A stretch of DNA of 64,000 bases from Nemertoderma westbladi (lineage: Eukaryota > Xenacoelomorpha > Nemertodermatida > Nemertodermatidae): assembly GCA_032718475.1 (NCBI GenBank), contig JAUCBJ010006711.1, forward strand, positions 163,881-227,880. The letters are read 5' to 3'. Below are positions 26,061 to 40,300 of the stretch, one piece after another. The translations under genes were made by a program, and so were the position numbers. The notes beneath the pieces are model-generated. The model worked only from the letters and a program-made list of their open reading frames with translations, did no database searches and had not been told where the DNA came from. How positions within the stretch are numbered: the stretch's first letter is position 1; every line of letters starts with the position of its first letter.

Positions 26061-29000
26061 GAGATGGATGAATTTTGATTGTGTCAGAACACCCCCTATC
26101 TGTGGCTGTCTGAGTTGAGAAATAAGTAGCCTATCTCCCTATTAATATTGTTGTGTTCTAGAATATTTATTATAGTTTCATCGTATTGCTAAAGTGGCTG
26201 GAGCCAAAGTTATTATGTAATGCAATAATTCACCTCAAATATCTCAGCTATTTCATGAACATAATGAAATATTATATCCATGTCAAATTCCTTGGTATTT
26301 TTCTGCAATAATTTTTCAAAATATCCTCTGATTTTTTTCAAAAACCATATCAATTTTCATATTTATAACTTCTATCCCACTCCACGAGATAAAGAATCTT
26401 AAATGAAAGTCAAAAGAAGAGGTAACAATTACATTTATAGAAGTAATCAGCTGTTATTTGCTACGTCTTTCCGCTGGAGATGGATGAATTTTGATTGTGT
26501 CAGAACACCCCCTATCTGTGGCTGTCTGAGTTGAGAAATAAGTAGCCTATCTCCCTATTAATATTGTTGTGTTCTAGAATATTTATTATAGTTTCATCGT
26601 ATTGCTAAAGTGGCTGGAGCTAAAGTTATTATGTAATGCAATAATTCACCTCAAATATCTCAGCTATTTCATGAACATAATCAAGTATTAAAGCCATGTC
26701 AAAATCCTTGTTGTTTTTCTGCAATAATTTATCAAAATATCCTCTGATTTTTTACAAAAATCATATCGATTTTCATATTTATAACTTCTATCCCACTCCA
26801 CGAGATAGATAATCTTAAATTAACGTCAAAAGAACAGGTAACACTTACATTTATAGCAGTAATCAGCTGTTATTTGCTACGTCTTTCCGCTGGAGATGGA
26901 TGAATTTTGATTGCGTTGGAACACCCCCTATCTGTGGCTGTCTGAGTGGAGAGATAAGTAGCCTATCTCCCTGTTAATATTGTTGTGTTCTAGAATATTT
27001 ATTATAGTTTCATCGTATTGCCAAAGTGACTAGAGCTGAAGTTGACTCATAATACAATAATTCACCTCAAATATCTCAGCTATTTCATGAACATAATGAA
27101 GTATTAAATCCATGTCAAATTCCTTGGTATTTTTTTGCAATAATTTATCAAAATATCCTCTGATTTTTTTCAAAAACCACATCGATTTTCTTATTTATAA
27201 CTTCTATCCCACTCAACGAGATAGAGAATCTTAAATGAACGTCAAAAGAACAGGTAACACTTACATTTATAGCAGTAATCAGCTGTTATTTGCTACGTCT
27301 TCCCACTGGAGATGGATGAATTTTGATTGCGTTGGAACACCCCCTATCTGTGGCTGTCTGAGTGGAGAGATAAGTAGCCTATCTCCCTGTTAATATTGTT
27401 GTGTTCTAGAATATTTATTATAGTTTTATCGTATTGCCAAAGTGACTAGAGCTGAAGTTGACTCATAATACAATAATTCACCTCAAATATCTCAGCTATT
27501 TCATGAACATAATGATGTATTAAATCCATGTCAAATTCCTTGGTATTTTTCTGCAATAATTTATCAAAATATCCTCTGATTTTTTTCAAAAACCATATCA
27601 ATTTTCATATTTATAACTTCTATCCCACTCCACGAGATAGAGAATCTTAAATGAACGTCAAAAGAACAGGTAACACTTAAATTTATAGAAGTAATCAGCT
27701 GTTATTTGCTACGTCTTTCCGCTGGAGATGGATGAATTTTGATTGCGTTGGAACACCCCCTATCTGTGGCTTTCTGAGTGGAGAGATAAGTATCCTATCT
27801 CCCTATTAATATTGTTGTGTTCTAGAATATTTTTTATAGTTTCATCGTATTGCCAAACTGACTAGAGCTGAAGTTAACTCATAATACAATAATTCACCTC
27901 AAATATCTCAGCTATTTCATGAACATAATGAAGTATTAAAGCCATGTCAAAATCATTGGTGTTTTTCTGCAATAATTTATCAAAATATCCTCTGATTTTT
28001 TTCAAAAACCACATCGATTTTCTTATTTATAACTTCTATCCCACTCCACGAGATAGAGAATCTTAAATGAACGTCAAAAGAACAGGTAACACTTACATTT
28101 ATAGCAGTAATCAGCTGTTATTTGCTACGTCTTTCCGCTGGAGATGGATGAATTTTGATTGCGTTGGAACACCCCCTATCTGTGGCTGTCTGAGTGGAGA
28201 GATAAGTAGCCTATCTCCCTGTTAATATTGTTGTGTTCTAGAATATTTATTATAGTTTCATCGTATTGCCAAAGTGACTACAGCTGAAGTTGACTCATAA
28301 TACAATAATTCACCTCAAATATCTCAGCTATTTCATGAACATAATGAAGTAAAAATCCATGTCAAATTCCTTGGCATTTTTCTGCAATAATTTATCAAAA
28401 TATCCTCTGATTTTTTTAAAAAACCATATCAATTTTCATATTTATAACTTCTATCCCACTCAACGAGATAAAGTATCTTAAATGAAAGTCAAAAGAACAG
28501 GTAACACTTACATTTATAGAAGTAATCAGCTGTTATTTGCTACGTCTTTCCGCTGGAGATGGATGAATTTTGATTGCGTTGGAACACCCCCTATCTGTGG
28601 CTTTCTGAGTGGAGAGATAAGTATCCTATCTCCCTATTAATATTGTTGTGTTGAATATTTTTTATAGTTTCATCGTATTGCCAAAGTGACTAGAGCTCAA
28701 GTTGTCTCATAATACAATAATTCACCTCAAATATCTCAGCTATTTCATGAACATAATGAAGTATTAAATCCATGTCAAAATCCTTGGTATTGTTCTGCAA
28801 TAATTTATCAAAATATCCTCTGATTTTTTTCAAAAACCATATCAATTTTCATATTTATAACTTCTATCCCACTCCACGAGATAGAGAATCTTAAATGAAA
28901 GTCAAAAGAACAGGTAACACTTACATTTATAGAAGTAATCAGCTGTTATTTTCTACGTCATTCCGCTGGAGATGGATGAATTTTGATTGTGTCAGAACAC

Positions 29001-32000
29001 CCCCTATCTGTGGCTGTCTGAGTTTAGAAATAAGTAGCCTATCTCCCTATTAATATTGTTGTGTTCTAGAATATTTATTATAGTTTCATCGTATTGCTAA
29101 AGTGGCTGGAGCTAAAGTTATTATGTAATGCAATAATTCACCTCGAATATCTCATCTATTTCATGAACATAATGAAGTATTAAAGCCATGTCAAAATCCT
29201 TGGTGTTTTTCTGCAATAATTTTTCAAAATATCCTGTGATTTTTTACAAAAATCATATCGATTTTCATATTTATAACTTCTATCCCACTCAACGAGATAA
29301 AGTATCTTAAATGAAAGTCAAAAGAACAGGTAACACTTACATTTATAGAAGTAATCAGCTGTTATTTGCTACGTCTTTCTGCTGGAGATGGATTAATTTT
29401 GATTGCGTTGGAACACCCCCTATCTGTGGCTTTCTGAGTGGAGAGATACGTATCCTATCTCCCTATTAATATTGTTGTGTTCTAGAATATTTTTTATAGT
29501 TTCATCGTATTGCCAAAGTGACTAGAGCTGAAGTTAACTCATAATACAATAATTCACCTCAAATATCTCAGCTATTTCATGAACGTAATGAAGTATTAAA
29601 TCCATGTCAAAATCATTGGTGTTTTTCTGCAATAATTTATCAAAATATCCTCTGATTTTTTTCAAAAACCACATCGATTTTCTTATTTATAACTTCTATC
29701 CCACTCCACGAGATAGAGAATCTTAAATGAACGTCAAAAGAACAGGTAACACTTACATTTATAGCAGTAATCAGCTGTTATTTGCTACGTCTTTCCGCTG
29801 GAGATGGATGAATTTTGATTGCGTTGGAACACCCCCTATCTGTGGCTTTCTGAGTGGAGAGATAAGTAGCCTATCTCCCTGTTAATATTGTTGTGTTCTA
29901 GAATATTTGTTATAGTTTCATCGTATTGCCAAAGTGACTAGAGCTGAAGTTGACTCATAATACAATAATTCACCTCAAATATCTCAGCTATTTCATGAAC
30001 ATAATGAAGTAAAAATCCATGTCAAATTCCTTGGTATTTTTCTGCAATAATTTATCAAAATATCCTCTGATTTTTTTAAAAAAGCATATCAATTTTCATA
30101 TTTATAACTTCTATCCCACTCAACGAGATAAAGTATCTTAAATGAAAGTCAAAAGAACAGGTAACACTTACATTTATAGAAGTAATCAGCTGTTATTTGC
30201 TACGTCTTTCCGCTGGAGATGGATGAATTTTGATTGCGTTGGAACACCCCCTATCTGTGGCTTTCTGAGTAGAGAGATAAGTAGCCTATCTCCCTGTTAA
30301 TATTGTTGTGTTCTAGAATATTTATTATAGTTTCATCGTATTGCCAAAGTGACTAGAGCTGAAGTTGACTCATAATACAATAATTCACCTCAAATATCTC
30401 AGCTATTTCATGAACATAATGAAGTAAAAATCCATGTCAAATTCCTTGGTATTTTTCTGCAATAATTTATCAAAATATCTTCTGATTTTTATCAAAAACC
30501 ACATCGATTTTCTTATTTATAACTTCTATCCCACTCCACGAGATAGAGAATCTTAAATGAACGTCAAAAGAACAGGTAACACTTACATTTATAGCAGTAA
30601 TCAGCTGTTATTGGCTACGTCTTCCCGCCGGAGATGGATGAATTTTGATTCCGTTGGAACACCCCCTATCTGTGGCTGTCTGAGTGGAGAGATAAGTAGC
30701 CTATCTCCCTGTTAATATTGTTGTGTTCTAGAATATTTATTATAGTTTCATCGTATTGCCAAAGTGACTAGAGCTGAAGTTGACTCATAATACAATAATT
30801 CACCTCAAATATCTCAGCTATTTCATGAACATAATGAAGTAAAAATCCATGTCAAATTCCTTGGTATTTTTTTGCAATAATTTATCAAAATATCCTCTGA
30901 TTTTTTTCAAAAACCACATCGATTTTCTTATTTATAACTTCTATCCCACTCCACGAGATAGAGAATCTTAAATGAACGTCAAAAGAACAGGTAACACTTA
31001 CATTTATAGCAGTAATAAGCTGTTATATGCTACGTCTTTCCACTGGAGATGGATAAATTTTGATTGCGTTGGAACACCCCCTATCTGTGGCTTTCTGAGT
31101 GGAGAGATAAGTATCCTATCTCCCTATTAATATTGTTGTGTTGAATATTTTTTATAGTTTCATCGTATTGCCAAAGTGACTAAAGCTCAAGTTGTCTCAT
31201 AATACAATAATTCACCTCAAATATCTCAACTATTTCATGAACATAATGAAGTATTAAATCCATGTCAAAATCCTTGGTATTTTTCTGCAATAATTTATCA
31301 AAATATCCTCTGATTTTTTTCAAAAACCATATCAATTTTCATATTTATAACTTCTATCCCACTCCACGAGATTGAGAATCTTAAATGAACGTCAAAAGAA
31401 CAGGTAACACTTACATTTATAGAAGTAATCAGCTGTTATTTGCTACGTCTTTCCGCTGGAGATGGATGAACTTTGATTGCGTTGGAACACCCCCTATCTG
31501 TGGCTTTCTGAGTGGAGAGATAAGTATCCTATCTCCCTATTAATATTGTTGTGTTGAATATTTTTTATAGTTTCATCGTATTGCCAAAGTGACTAGAGCT
31601 CAAGTTGTCTCATAATACAATAATTCACCTCAAATATCTCAGCTATTTCATGAACATAATGAAGTATTAAATCCATGTCAAAATCCTTGGTATTTTTCTG
31701 CAATAATTTATCAAAATTTCCTCTGATTTCTTTTCAAAAACCATATCAATTTTCATATTTATAACTTCTATCCCACTCCACGAGATTGAGAATCTTAAAT
31801 GAACGTCAAAAGAACAGGTAACACTTACATTTATAGAAGTAATCAGCTGTTATTTTCTACATCTTTCCGCTGGAGATGGATGAATTTTGATTGTGTCAGA
31901 ACACCCCCTATCTGTGGCTGTCTGAGTTTAGAAATAAGTAGCCTATCTCCCTATTAATATTGTTGTGTTCTAGAATATTTATTATAGTTTCATCGTATTG

Positions 32001-32799
32001 CTAAAGTGGCTGGAGCTAAAGTTATTATGTAATGCAATAATTCACCTCAAATATCTCAGCTATTTCATGAACATAATGAAGTATTAAAGCCATGTCAAAA
32101 TCCTTGGTGTTTTTCTGCAATAATTTTTCAAAATATCCTCTGATTTTTTACAAAAATCATATCGATTTTCATATTTATAACTTCTATCCCACTCAACGAG
32201 ATAAAGTATCTTAAATGAAAGTCAAAAGAACAGGTAACACTTACATTTATAGAAGTAATCAGCTGTTATTTGCTACGTCTTTCTGCTGGGGATGGATTAA
32301 TTTTGATTGCGTTGGAACACCCCCTATCTGTGGCTTTCTGAGTGGAGAGATACGTATCCTATCTCCCTATTAATATTGTTGTGTTCTAGAATATTTTTTA
32401 TAGTTTCACGTATTGCCAAAGTGACTAGAGCTGAAGTTAACTCATAATACAATAATTCACCTCAAATATCTCAGCTATTTCATGAACATAATGAAGTATT
32501 AAAGCCATGTCAAAATCATTGGTGTTTTTCTGCAATAATTTATCAAAATATCCTCTGATTTTTATCAAAAACCACATCGATTTTCTTATTTATAACTTCT
32601 ATCCCACTCCACGAGATAGAGAATCTTAAATGAACGTCAAAAGAACAGGTAACACTTACATTTATAGCAGTAATCAGCTGTTATTTGCTACGTCTTCCCG
32701 CCGGAGATGGATGAATTTTGATTGCGTTGGAACACCCCCTATCTGTGGCTGTCTGAGTGGAGAGATAAGTATCCTATCTCCCTATTAATATTGTTGTGT

Positions 32800-35700
32800 T
32801 CTAGAATATTTTTTATAGTTTCATCGTATTGCCAAAGTGACTAGAGCTGAAGTTAACTCATAATACAATAATTCACCTCAAATATCTCAGCTATTTCATG
32901 AACATAATGAAGTATTAAAGCCATGTCAAATTCCTTGGTATTTTTCTGCAATAATTTATCAAAATATCCTCTGATTTTTTTAAAAAACCATATCAATTTT
33001 CATATTTATAACTTCTATCCCACTCAACGAGATAAAGTATCTTAAATGAAAGTCAAAAGAACAGGTAACACTTACATTTATAGAAGTAATCAGCTGTTAT
33101 TTGCTACGTCTTTCCGCTGGAGATGGATGAATTTTGATTGCGTTGGAACACCCCCTATCTGTGGCTTTCTGAGTGGAGAGATAAGTATCCTATCTCCCTA
33201 TTAATATTGTTGTGTTGAATATTTTTTATAGTTTCATCGTATTGCCAAAGTGACTAGAGTTCAAGTTGTCTCATAATACAATAATTCACCTCAAATATCT
33301 CAGCTATTTCATGAACATAATGAAGTATTAAATCCATGTCAAAATCCTTGGTATTTTTCTGCAATAATTTATCAAAATATCCTCTGATTTTTTTCAAAAA
33401 CCATATCAATTTTCATATTTATAACTTCTATCCCACTCCACGAGATTGAGAATCTTAAATGAACGTCAAAAGAACAGGTAACACTTACATTTATAGAAGT
33501 AATCAGCTGTTATTTGCTACGTCTTTCCGCTGGAGATGGATGAATTTTGATTGCGTTGGAACACCCCCTATCTGTGGCTTTCTGAGTGGAGAGATAAGTA
33601 TCCTATCTCCCTATTAATATTGTTGTGTTGAATATTTTTTATAGTTTCATCGTATTGCCAAAGTGACTAGAGCTCAAGTTGTCTCATAATACAATAATTC
33701 ACCTCAAATATCTCAGCTATTTCATGAACATAATGAAGTATTAAATCCATGTCAAAATCCTTGGTATTTTTCTGCAATAATTTATCAAAATTTCCTCTGA
33801 TTTTTTTCAAAAACCATATCAATTTTCATATTTATAACTTCTATCCCACTCCACGAGATTGAGAATCTTAAATGAACGTCAAAAGAACAGGTAACACTTA
33901 CATTTATAGAAGTAATCAGCTGTTATTTGCTACGTCTTTCTGCTGGAGATGGATGAATTTTGATTGTGTCAGAACACCCCCTATCTGTGGCTGTCTGAGT
34001 TTAGAAATAAGTAGCCTATCTCCCTATTAATATTGTTGTGTTCTAGAATATTTATTATAGTTTCATCGTATTGCTAAAGTGGCTGGAGCTAAAGTTATTA
34101 TGTAATGCAATAATTCACCTCAAATATCTCAGCTATTTCATGAACATAATGAAGTATTAAAGCCATGTCAAAATCCTTGGTGTTTTTCTGCAATAATTTT
34201 TCAAAATATCCTCTGATTTTTTACAAAAATCATATCGATTTTCATATTTATAACTTCTATCCCACTCAACGAGATAAAGTATCTTAAATGAAAGTCAAAA
34301 GAACAGGTAACACTTACATTTATAGAAGTAATCAGCTGTTATTTGCTACGTCTTTCTGCTGGAGATGGATTAATTTTGATTGCGTTGGAACACCCCCTAT
34401 CTGTGGCTTTCTGAGTGGAGAGATACGTATCCTATCTCCCTATTAATATTGTTGTGTTCTAGAATATTTTTTATAGTTTCATCGTATTGCCAAAGTGACT
34501 AGAGCTGAAGTTGTCTCATAATTCAATAATTCACCTCAAATATCTCAGCTATTTCATGAACATAATGAAGTAATAAATCCATGTCAAAATCCTTGGTATT
34601 TTTCTGCAATAATTTATCAAAATATCCTCTGATTTTTTTCAAAAACCACATCGATTTTCTTATTTATAACTTCTATCCCACTCCACGAGATAGAGAATCT
34701 TAAATGAACGTCAAAAGAACAGGTAACACTTACATTTATAGCAGTAATCAGCTGTTATTTGCTACGTCTTTCCGCTGGAGATGGATTAATTTTGATTGCG
34801 TTGGAACACCCCCTATCTGTGGCTGTCTGAGAGGAGAGATAAGTAGCCTATCTCCCTGTTAATATTGTTGTGTTCTAGAATATTTATTATAGTTTCATCG
34901 TATTGCCAAAGTGACTAGAGCTGAAGTTGACTCATAATACAATAATTCACCTCAAATATCTCAGCTATTTCATGAACATAATGAAGTATTAAATCCATGT
35001 CAAATTCCTTGGTATTTTTCTGCAATAATTTATCAAAATATCCTCTGATTTTTTTCAAAAACCATATCGATTTTCATATTTATAACTTCTATCCCACTCA
35101 ACGAGATAAAGTATCTTAAATGAAAGTCAAAAGAACAGGTAACACTTACATTTATAGAAGTAATCAGCTGTTATTTGCTACGTCTTTCTGCTGGAGATGG
35201 ATTAATTTTGATTGCGTTGGAACACCCCCTATCTGTGGCTTTCTGAGTGGAGAGATACGTATCCTATCTCCCTATTAATATTGTTGTGTTCTAGAATATT
35301 TTTTATAGTTTCATCGTATTGCCAAAGTGACTAGAGCTGAAGTTAACTCATAATACAATAATTCACCTCAAATATCTCAGCTATTTCATGAACATAATGA
35401 AGTATTAAAGCCATGTCAAATTCCTTGGTATTTTTCTGCAATAATTTATCAAAATATCCTCTGATTTTTTTAAAAAACCATATCAATTTTCATATTTATA
35501 ACTTCTATCCCACTCAACGAGATAAAGTATCTTAAATGAAAGTCAAAAGAACAGGTAACACTTACATTTATAGAAGTAATCAGCTGTTATTTGCTACGTC
35601 TTTCCGCTGGAGATGGATGAATTTTGATTGCGTTGGAACACCCCCTATCTGTGGCTTTCTGAGTGGAGAGATAAGTATCCTATCTCCCTATTAATATTGT

Positions 35701-38700
35701 TGTGTTGAATATTTTTTATAGTTTCATCGTATTGCCAAAGTGACTAGAGTTCAAGTTGTCTCATAATACAATAATTCACCTCAAATATCTCAGCTATTTC
35801 ATGAACATAATGAAGTATTAAATCCATGTCAAAATCCTTGGTATTTTTCTGCAATAATTTATCAAAATATCCTCTGATTTTTTTCAAAAACCATATCAAT
35901 TTTCATATTTATAACTTCTATCCCACTCCACGAGATTGAGAATCTTAAATGAACGTCAAAAGAACAGGTAACACTTACATTTATAGAAGTAATCAGCTGT
36001 TATTTGCTACGTCTTTCCGCTGGAGATGGATGAATTTTGATTGCGTTGGAACACCCCCTATCTGTGGCTTTCTGAGTGGAGAGATAAGTATCCTATCTCC
36101 CTATTAATATTGTTGTGTTGAATATTTTTTATAGTTTCATCGTATTGCCAAAGTGACTAGAGCTCAAGTTGTCTCATAATACAATAATTCACCTCAAATA
36201 TCTCAGCTATTTCATGAACATAATGAAGTATTAAATCCATGTCAAAATCCTTGGTATTTTTCTGCAATAATTTATCAAAATTTCCTCTGATTTTTTTCAA
36301 AAACCATATCAATTTTCATATTTATAACTTCTATCCCACTCCACGAGATTGAGAATCTTAAATGAACGTCAAAAGAACAGGTAACACTTACATTTATAGA
36401 AGTAATCAGCTGTTATTTGCTACGTCTTTCTGCTGGAGATGGATGAATTTTGATTGTGTCAGAACACCCCCTATCTGTGGCTGTCTGAGTTTAGAAATAA
36501 GTAGCCTATCTCCCTATTAATATTGTTGTGTTCTAGAATATTTATTATAGTTTCATCGTATTGCTAAAGTGGCTGGAGCTAAAGTTATTATGTAATGCAA
36601 TAATTCACCTCAAATATCTCAGCTATTTCATGAACATAATGAAGTATTAAAGCCATGTCAAAATCCTTGGTGTTTTTCTGCAATAATTTTTCAAAATATC
36701 CTCTGATTTTTTACAAAAATCATATCGATTTTCATATTTATAACTTCTATCCCACTCAACGAGATAAAGTATCTTAAATGAAAGTCAAAAGAACAGGTAA
36801 CACTTACATTTATAGAAGTAATCAGCTGTTATTTGCTACGTCTTTCTGCTGGAGATGGATTAATTTTGATTGCGTTGGAACACCCCCTATCTGTGGCTTT
36901 CTGAGTGGAGAGATACGTATCCTATCTCCCTATTAATATTGTTGTGTTCTAGAATATTTTTTATAGTTTCATCGTATTGCCAAAGTGACTAGAGCTGAAG
37001 TTGTCTCATAATTCAATAATTCACCTCAAATATCTCAGCTATTTCATGAACATAATGAAGTAATAAATCCATGTCAAAATCCTTGGTATTTTTCTGCAAT
37101 AATTTATCAAAATATCCTCTGATTTTTTTCAAAAACCACATCGATTTTCTTATTTATAACTTCTATCCCACTCCACGAGATAGAGAATCTTAAATGAACG
37201 TCAAAAGAACAGGTAACACTTACATTTATAGCAGTAATCAGCTGTTATTTGCTACGTCTTTCCGCTGGAGATGGATTAATTTTGATTGCGTTGGAACACC
37301 CCCTATCTGTGGCTGTCTGAGAGGAGAGATAAGTAGCCTATCTCCCTGTTAATATTGTTGTGTTCTAGAATATTTATTATAGTTTCATCGTATTGCCAAA
37401 GTGACTAGAGCTGAAGTTGACTCATAATACAATAATTCACCTCAAATATCTCAGCTATTTCATGAACATAATGAAGTATTAAATCCATGTCAAATTCCTT
37501 GGTATTTTTCTGCAATAATTTATCAAAATATCCTCTGATTTTTTTCAAAAACCATATCGATTTTCATATTTATAACTTCTATCCCACTCAACGAGATAAA
37601 GTATCTTAAATGAAAGTCAAAAGAACAGGTAACACTTACATTTATAGAAGTAATCAGCTGTTATTTGCTACGTCTTTCTGCTGGAGATGGATTAATTTTG
37701 ATTGCGTTGGAACACCCCCTATCTGTGGCTTTCTGAGTGGAGAGATACGTATCCTATCTCCCTATTAATATTGTTGTGTTCTAGAATATTTTTTATAGTT
37801 TCATCGTATTGCCAAAGTGACTAGAGCTGAAGTTAACTCATAATACAATAATTCACCTCAAATATCTCAGCTATTTCATGAACATAATGAAGTATTAAAG
37901 CCATGTCAAATTCCTTGGTATTTTTCTGCAATAATTTATCAAAATATCCTCTGATTTTTTTAAAAAACCATATCAATTTTCATATTTATAACTTCTATCC
38001 CACTCAACGAGATAAAGTATCTTAAATGAAAGTCAAAAGAACAGGTAACACTTACATTTATAGAAGTAATCAGCTGTTATTTGCTACGTCTTTCCGCTGG
38101 AGATGGATGAATTTTGATTGCGTTGGAACACCCCCTATCTGTGGCTTTCTGAGTGGAGAGATAAGTATCCTATCTCCCTATTAATATTGTTGTGTTGAAT
38201 ATTTTTTATAGTTTCATCGTATTGCCAAAGTGACTAGAGTTCAAGTTGTCTCATAATACAATAATTCACCTCAAATATCTCAGCTATTTCATGAACATAA
38301 TGAAGTATTAAATCCATGTCAAAATCCTTGGTATTTTTCTGCAATAATTTATCAAAATATCCTCTGATTTTTTTCAAAAACCATATCAATTTTCATATTT
38401 ATAACTTCTATCCCACTCCACGAGATTGAGAATCTTAAATGAACGTCAAAAGAACAGGTAACACTTACATTTATAGAAGTAATCAGCTGTTATTTGCTAC
38501 GTCTTTCCGCTGGAGATGGATGAATTTTGATTGCGTTGGAACACCCCCTATCTGTGGCTTTCTGAGTGGAGAGATAAGTATCCTATCTCCCTATTAATAT
38601 TGTTGTGTTGAATATTTTTTATAGTTTCATCGTATTGCCAAAGTGACTAGAGCTCAAGTTGTCTCATAATACAATAATTCACCTCAAATATCTCAGCTAT

Positions 38701-40300
38701 TTCATGAACATAATGAAGTATTAAATCCATGTCAAAATCCTTGGTATTTTTCTGCAATAATTTATCAAAATTTCCTCTGATTTTTTTCAAAAACCATATC
38801 AATTTTCATATTTATAACTTCTATCCCACTCCACGAGATTGAGAATCTTAAATGAACGTCAAAAGAACAGGTAACACTTACATTTATAGAAGTAATCAGC
38901 TGTTATTTGCTACGTCTTTCTGCTGGAGATGGATGAATTTTGATTGTGTCAGAACACCCCCTATCTGTGGCTGTCTGAGTTTAGAAATAAGTAGCCTATC
39001 TCCCTATTAATATTGTTGTGTTCTAGAATATTTATTATAGTTTCATCGTATTGCTAAAGTGGCTGGAGCTAAAGTTATTATGTAATGCAATAATTCACCT
39101 CAAATATCTCAGCTATTTCATGAACATAATGAAGTATTAAAGCCATGTCAAAATCCTTGGTGTTTTTCTGCAATAATTTTTCAAAATATCCTCTGATTTT
39201 TTACAAAAATCATATCGATTTTCATATTTATAACTTCTATCCCACTCAACGAGATAAAGTATCTTAAATGAAAGTCAAAAGAACAGGTAACACTTACATT
39301 TATAGAAGTAATCAGCTGTTATTTGCTACGTCTTTCTGCTGGAGATGGATTAATTTTGATTGCGTTGGAACACCCCCTATCTGTGGCTTTCTGAGTGGAG
39401 AGATACGTATCCTATCTCCCTATTAATATTGTTGTGTTCTAGAATATTTTTTATAGTTTCATCGTATTGCCAAAGTGACTAGAGCTGAAGTTGTCTCATA
39501 ATTCAATAATTCACCTCAAATATCTCAGCTATTTCATGAACATAATGAAGTAATAAATCCATGTCAAAATCCTTGGTATTTTTCTGCAATAATTTATCAA
39601 AATATCCTCTGATTTTTTTCAAAAACCACATCGATTTTCTTATTTATAACTTCTATCCCACTCCACGAGATAGAGAATCTTAAATGAACGTCAAAAGAAC
39701 AGGTAACACTTACATTTATAGCAGTAATCAGCTGTTATTTGCTACGTCTTTCCGCTGGAGATGGATTAATTTTGATTGCGTTGGAACACCCCCTATCTGT
39801 GGCTGTCTGAGAGGAGAGATAAGTAGCCTATCTCCCTGTTAATATTGTTGTGTTCTAGAATATTTATTATAGTTTCATCGTATTGCCAAAGTGACTAGAG
39901 CTGAAGTTGACTCATAATACAATAATTCACCTCAAATATCTCAGCTATTTCATGAACATAATGAAGTATTAAATCCATGTCAAATTCCTTGGTATTTTTC
40001 TGCAATAATTTATCAAAATATCCTCTGATTTTTTTCAAAAACCATATCGATTTTCATATTTATAACTTCTATCCCACTCAACGAGATAAAGTATCTTAAA
40101 TGAAAGTCAAAAGAACAGGTAACACTTACATTTATAGAAGTAATCAGCTGTTATTTGCTACGTCTTTCTGCTGGAGATGGATTAATTTTGATTGCGTTGG
40201 AACACCCCCTATCTGTGGCTTTCTGAGTGGAGAGATACGTATCCTATCTCCCTATTAATATTGTTGTGTTCTAGAATATTTTTTATAGTTTCATCGTATT
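32800..40300. repeat. Higher-order repeat: three 2490-bp six-monomer units
   Basis: Matching lines recur with an exact offset of 2490 bp (for example 33061, 35551 and 38041; or 34351, 36841 and 39331). Monomers within a unit differ from each other far more than equivalent monomers between units. Confidence 0.85.
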
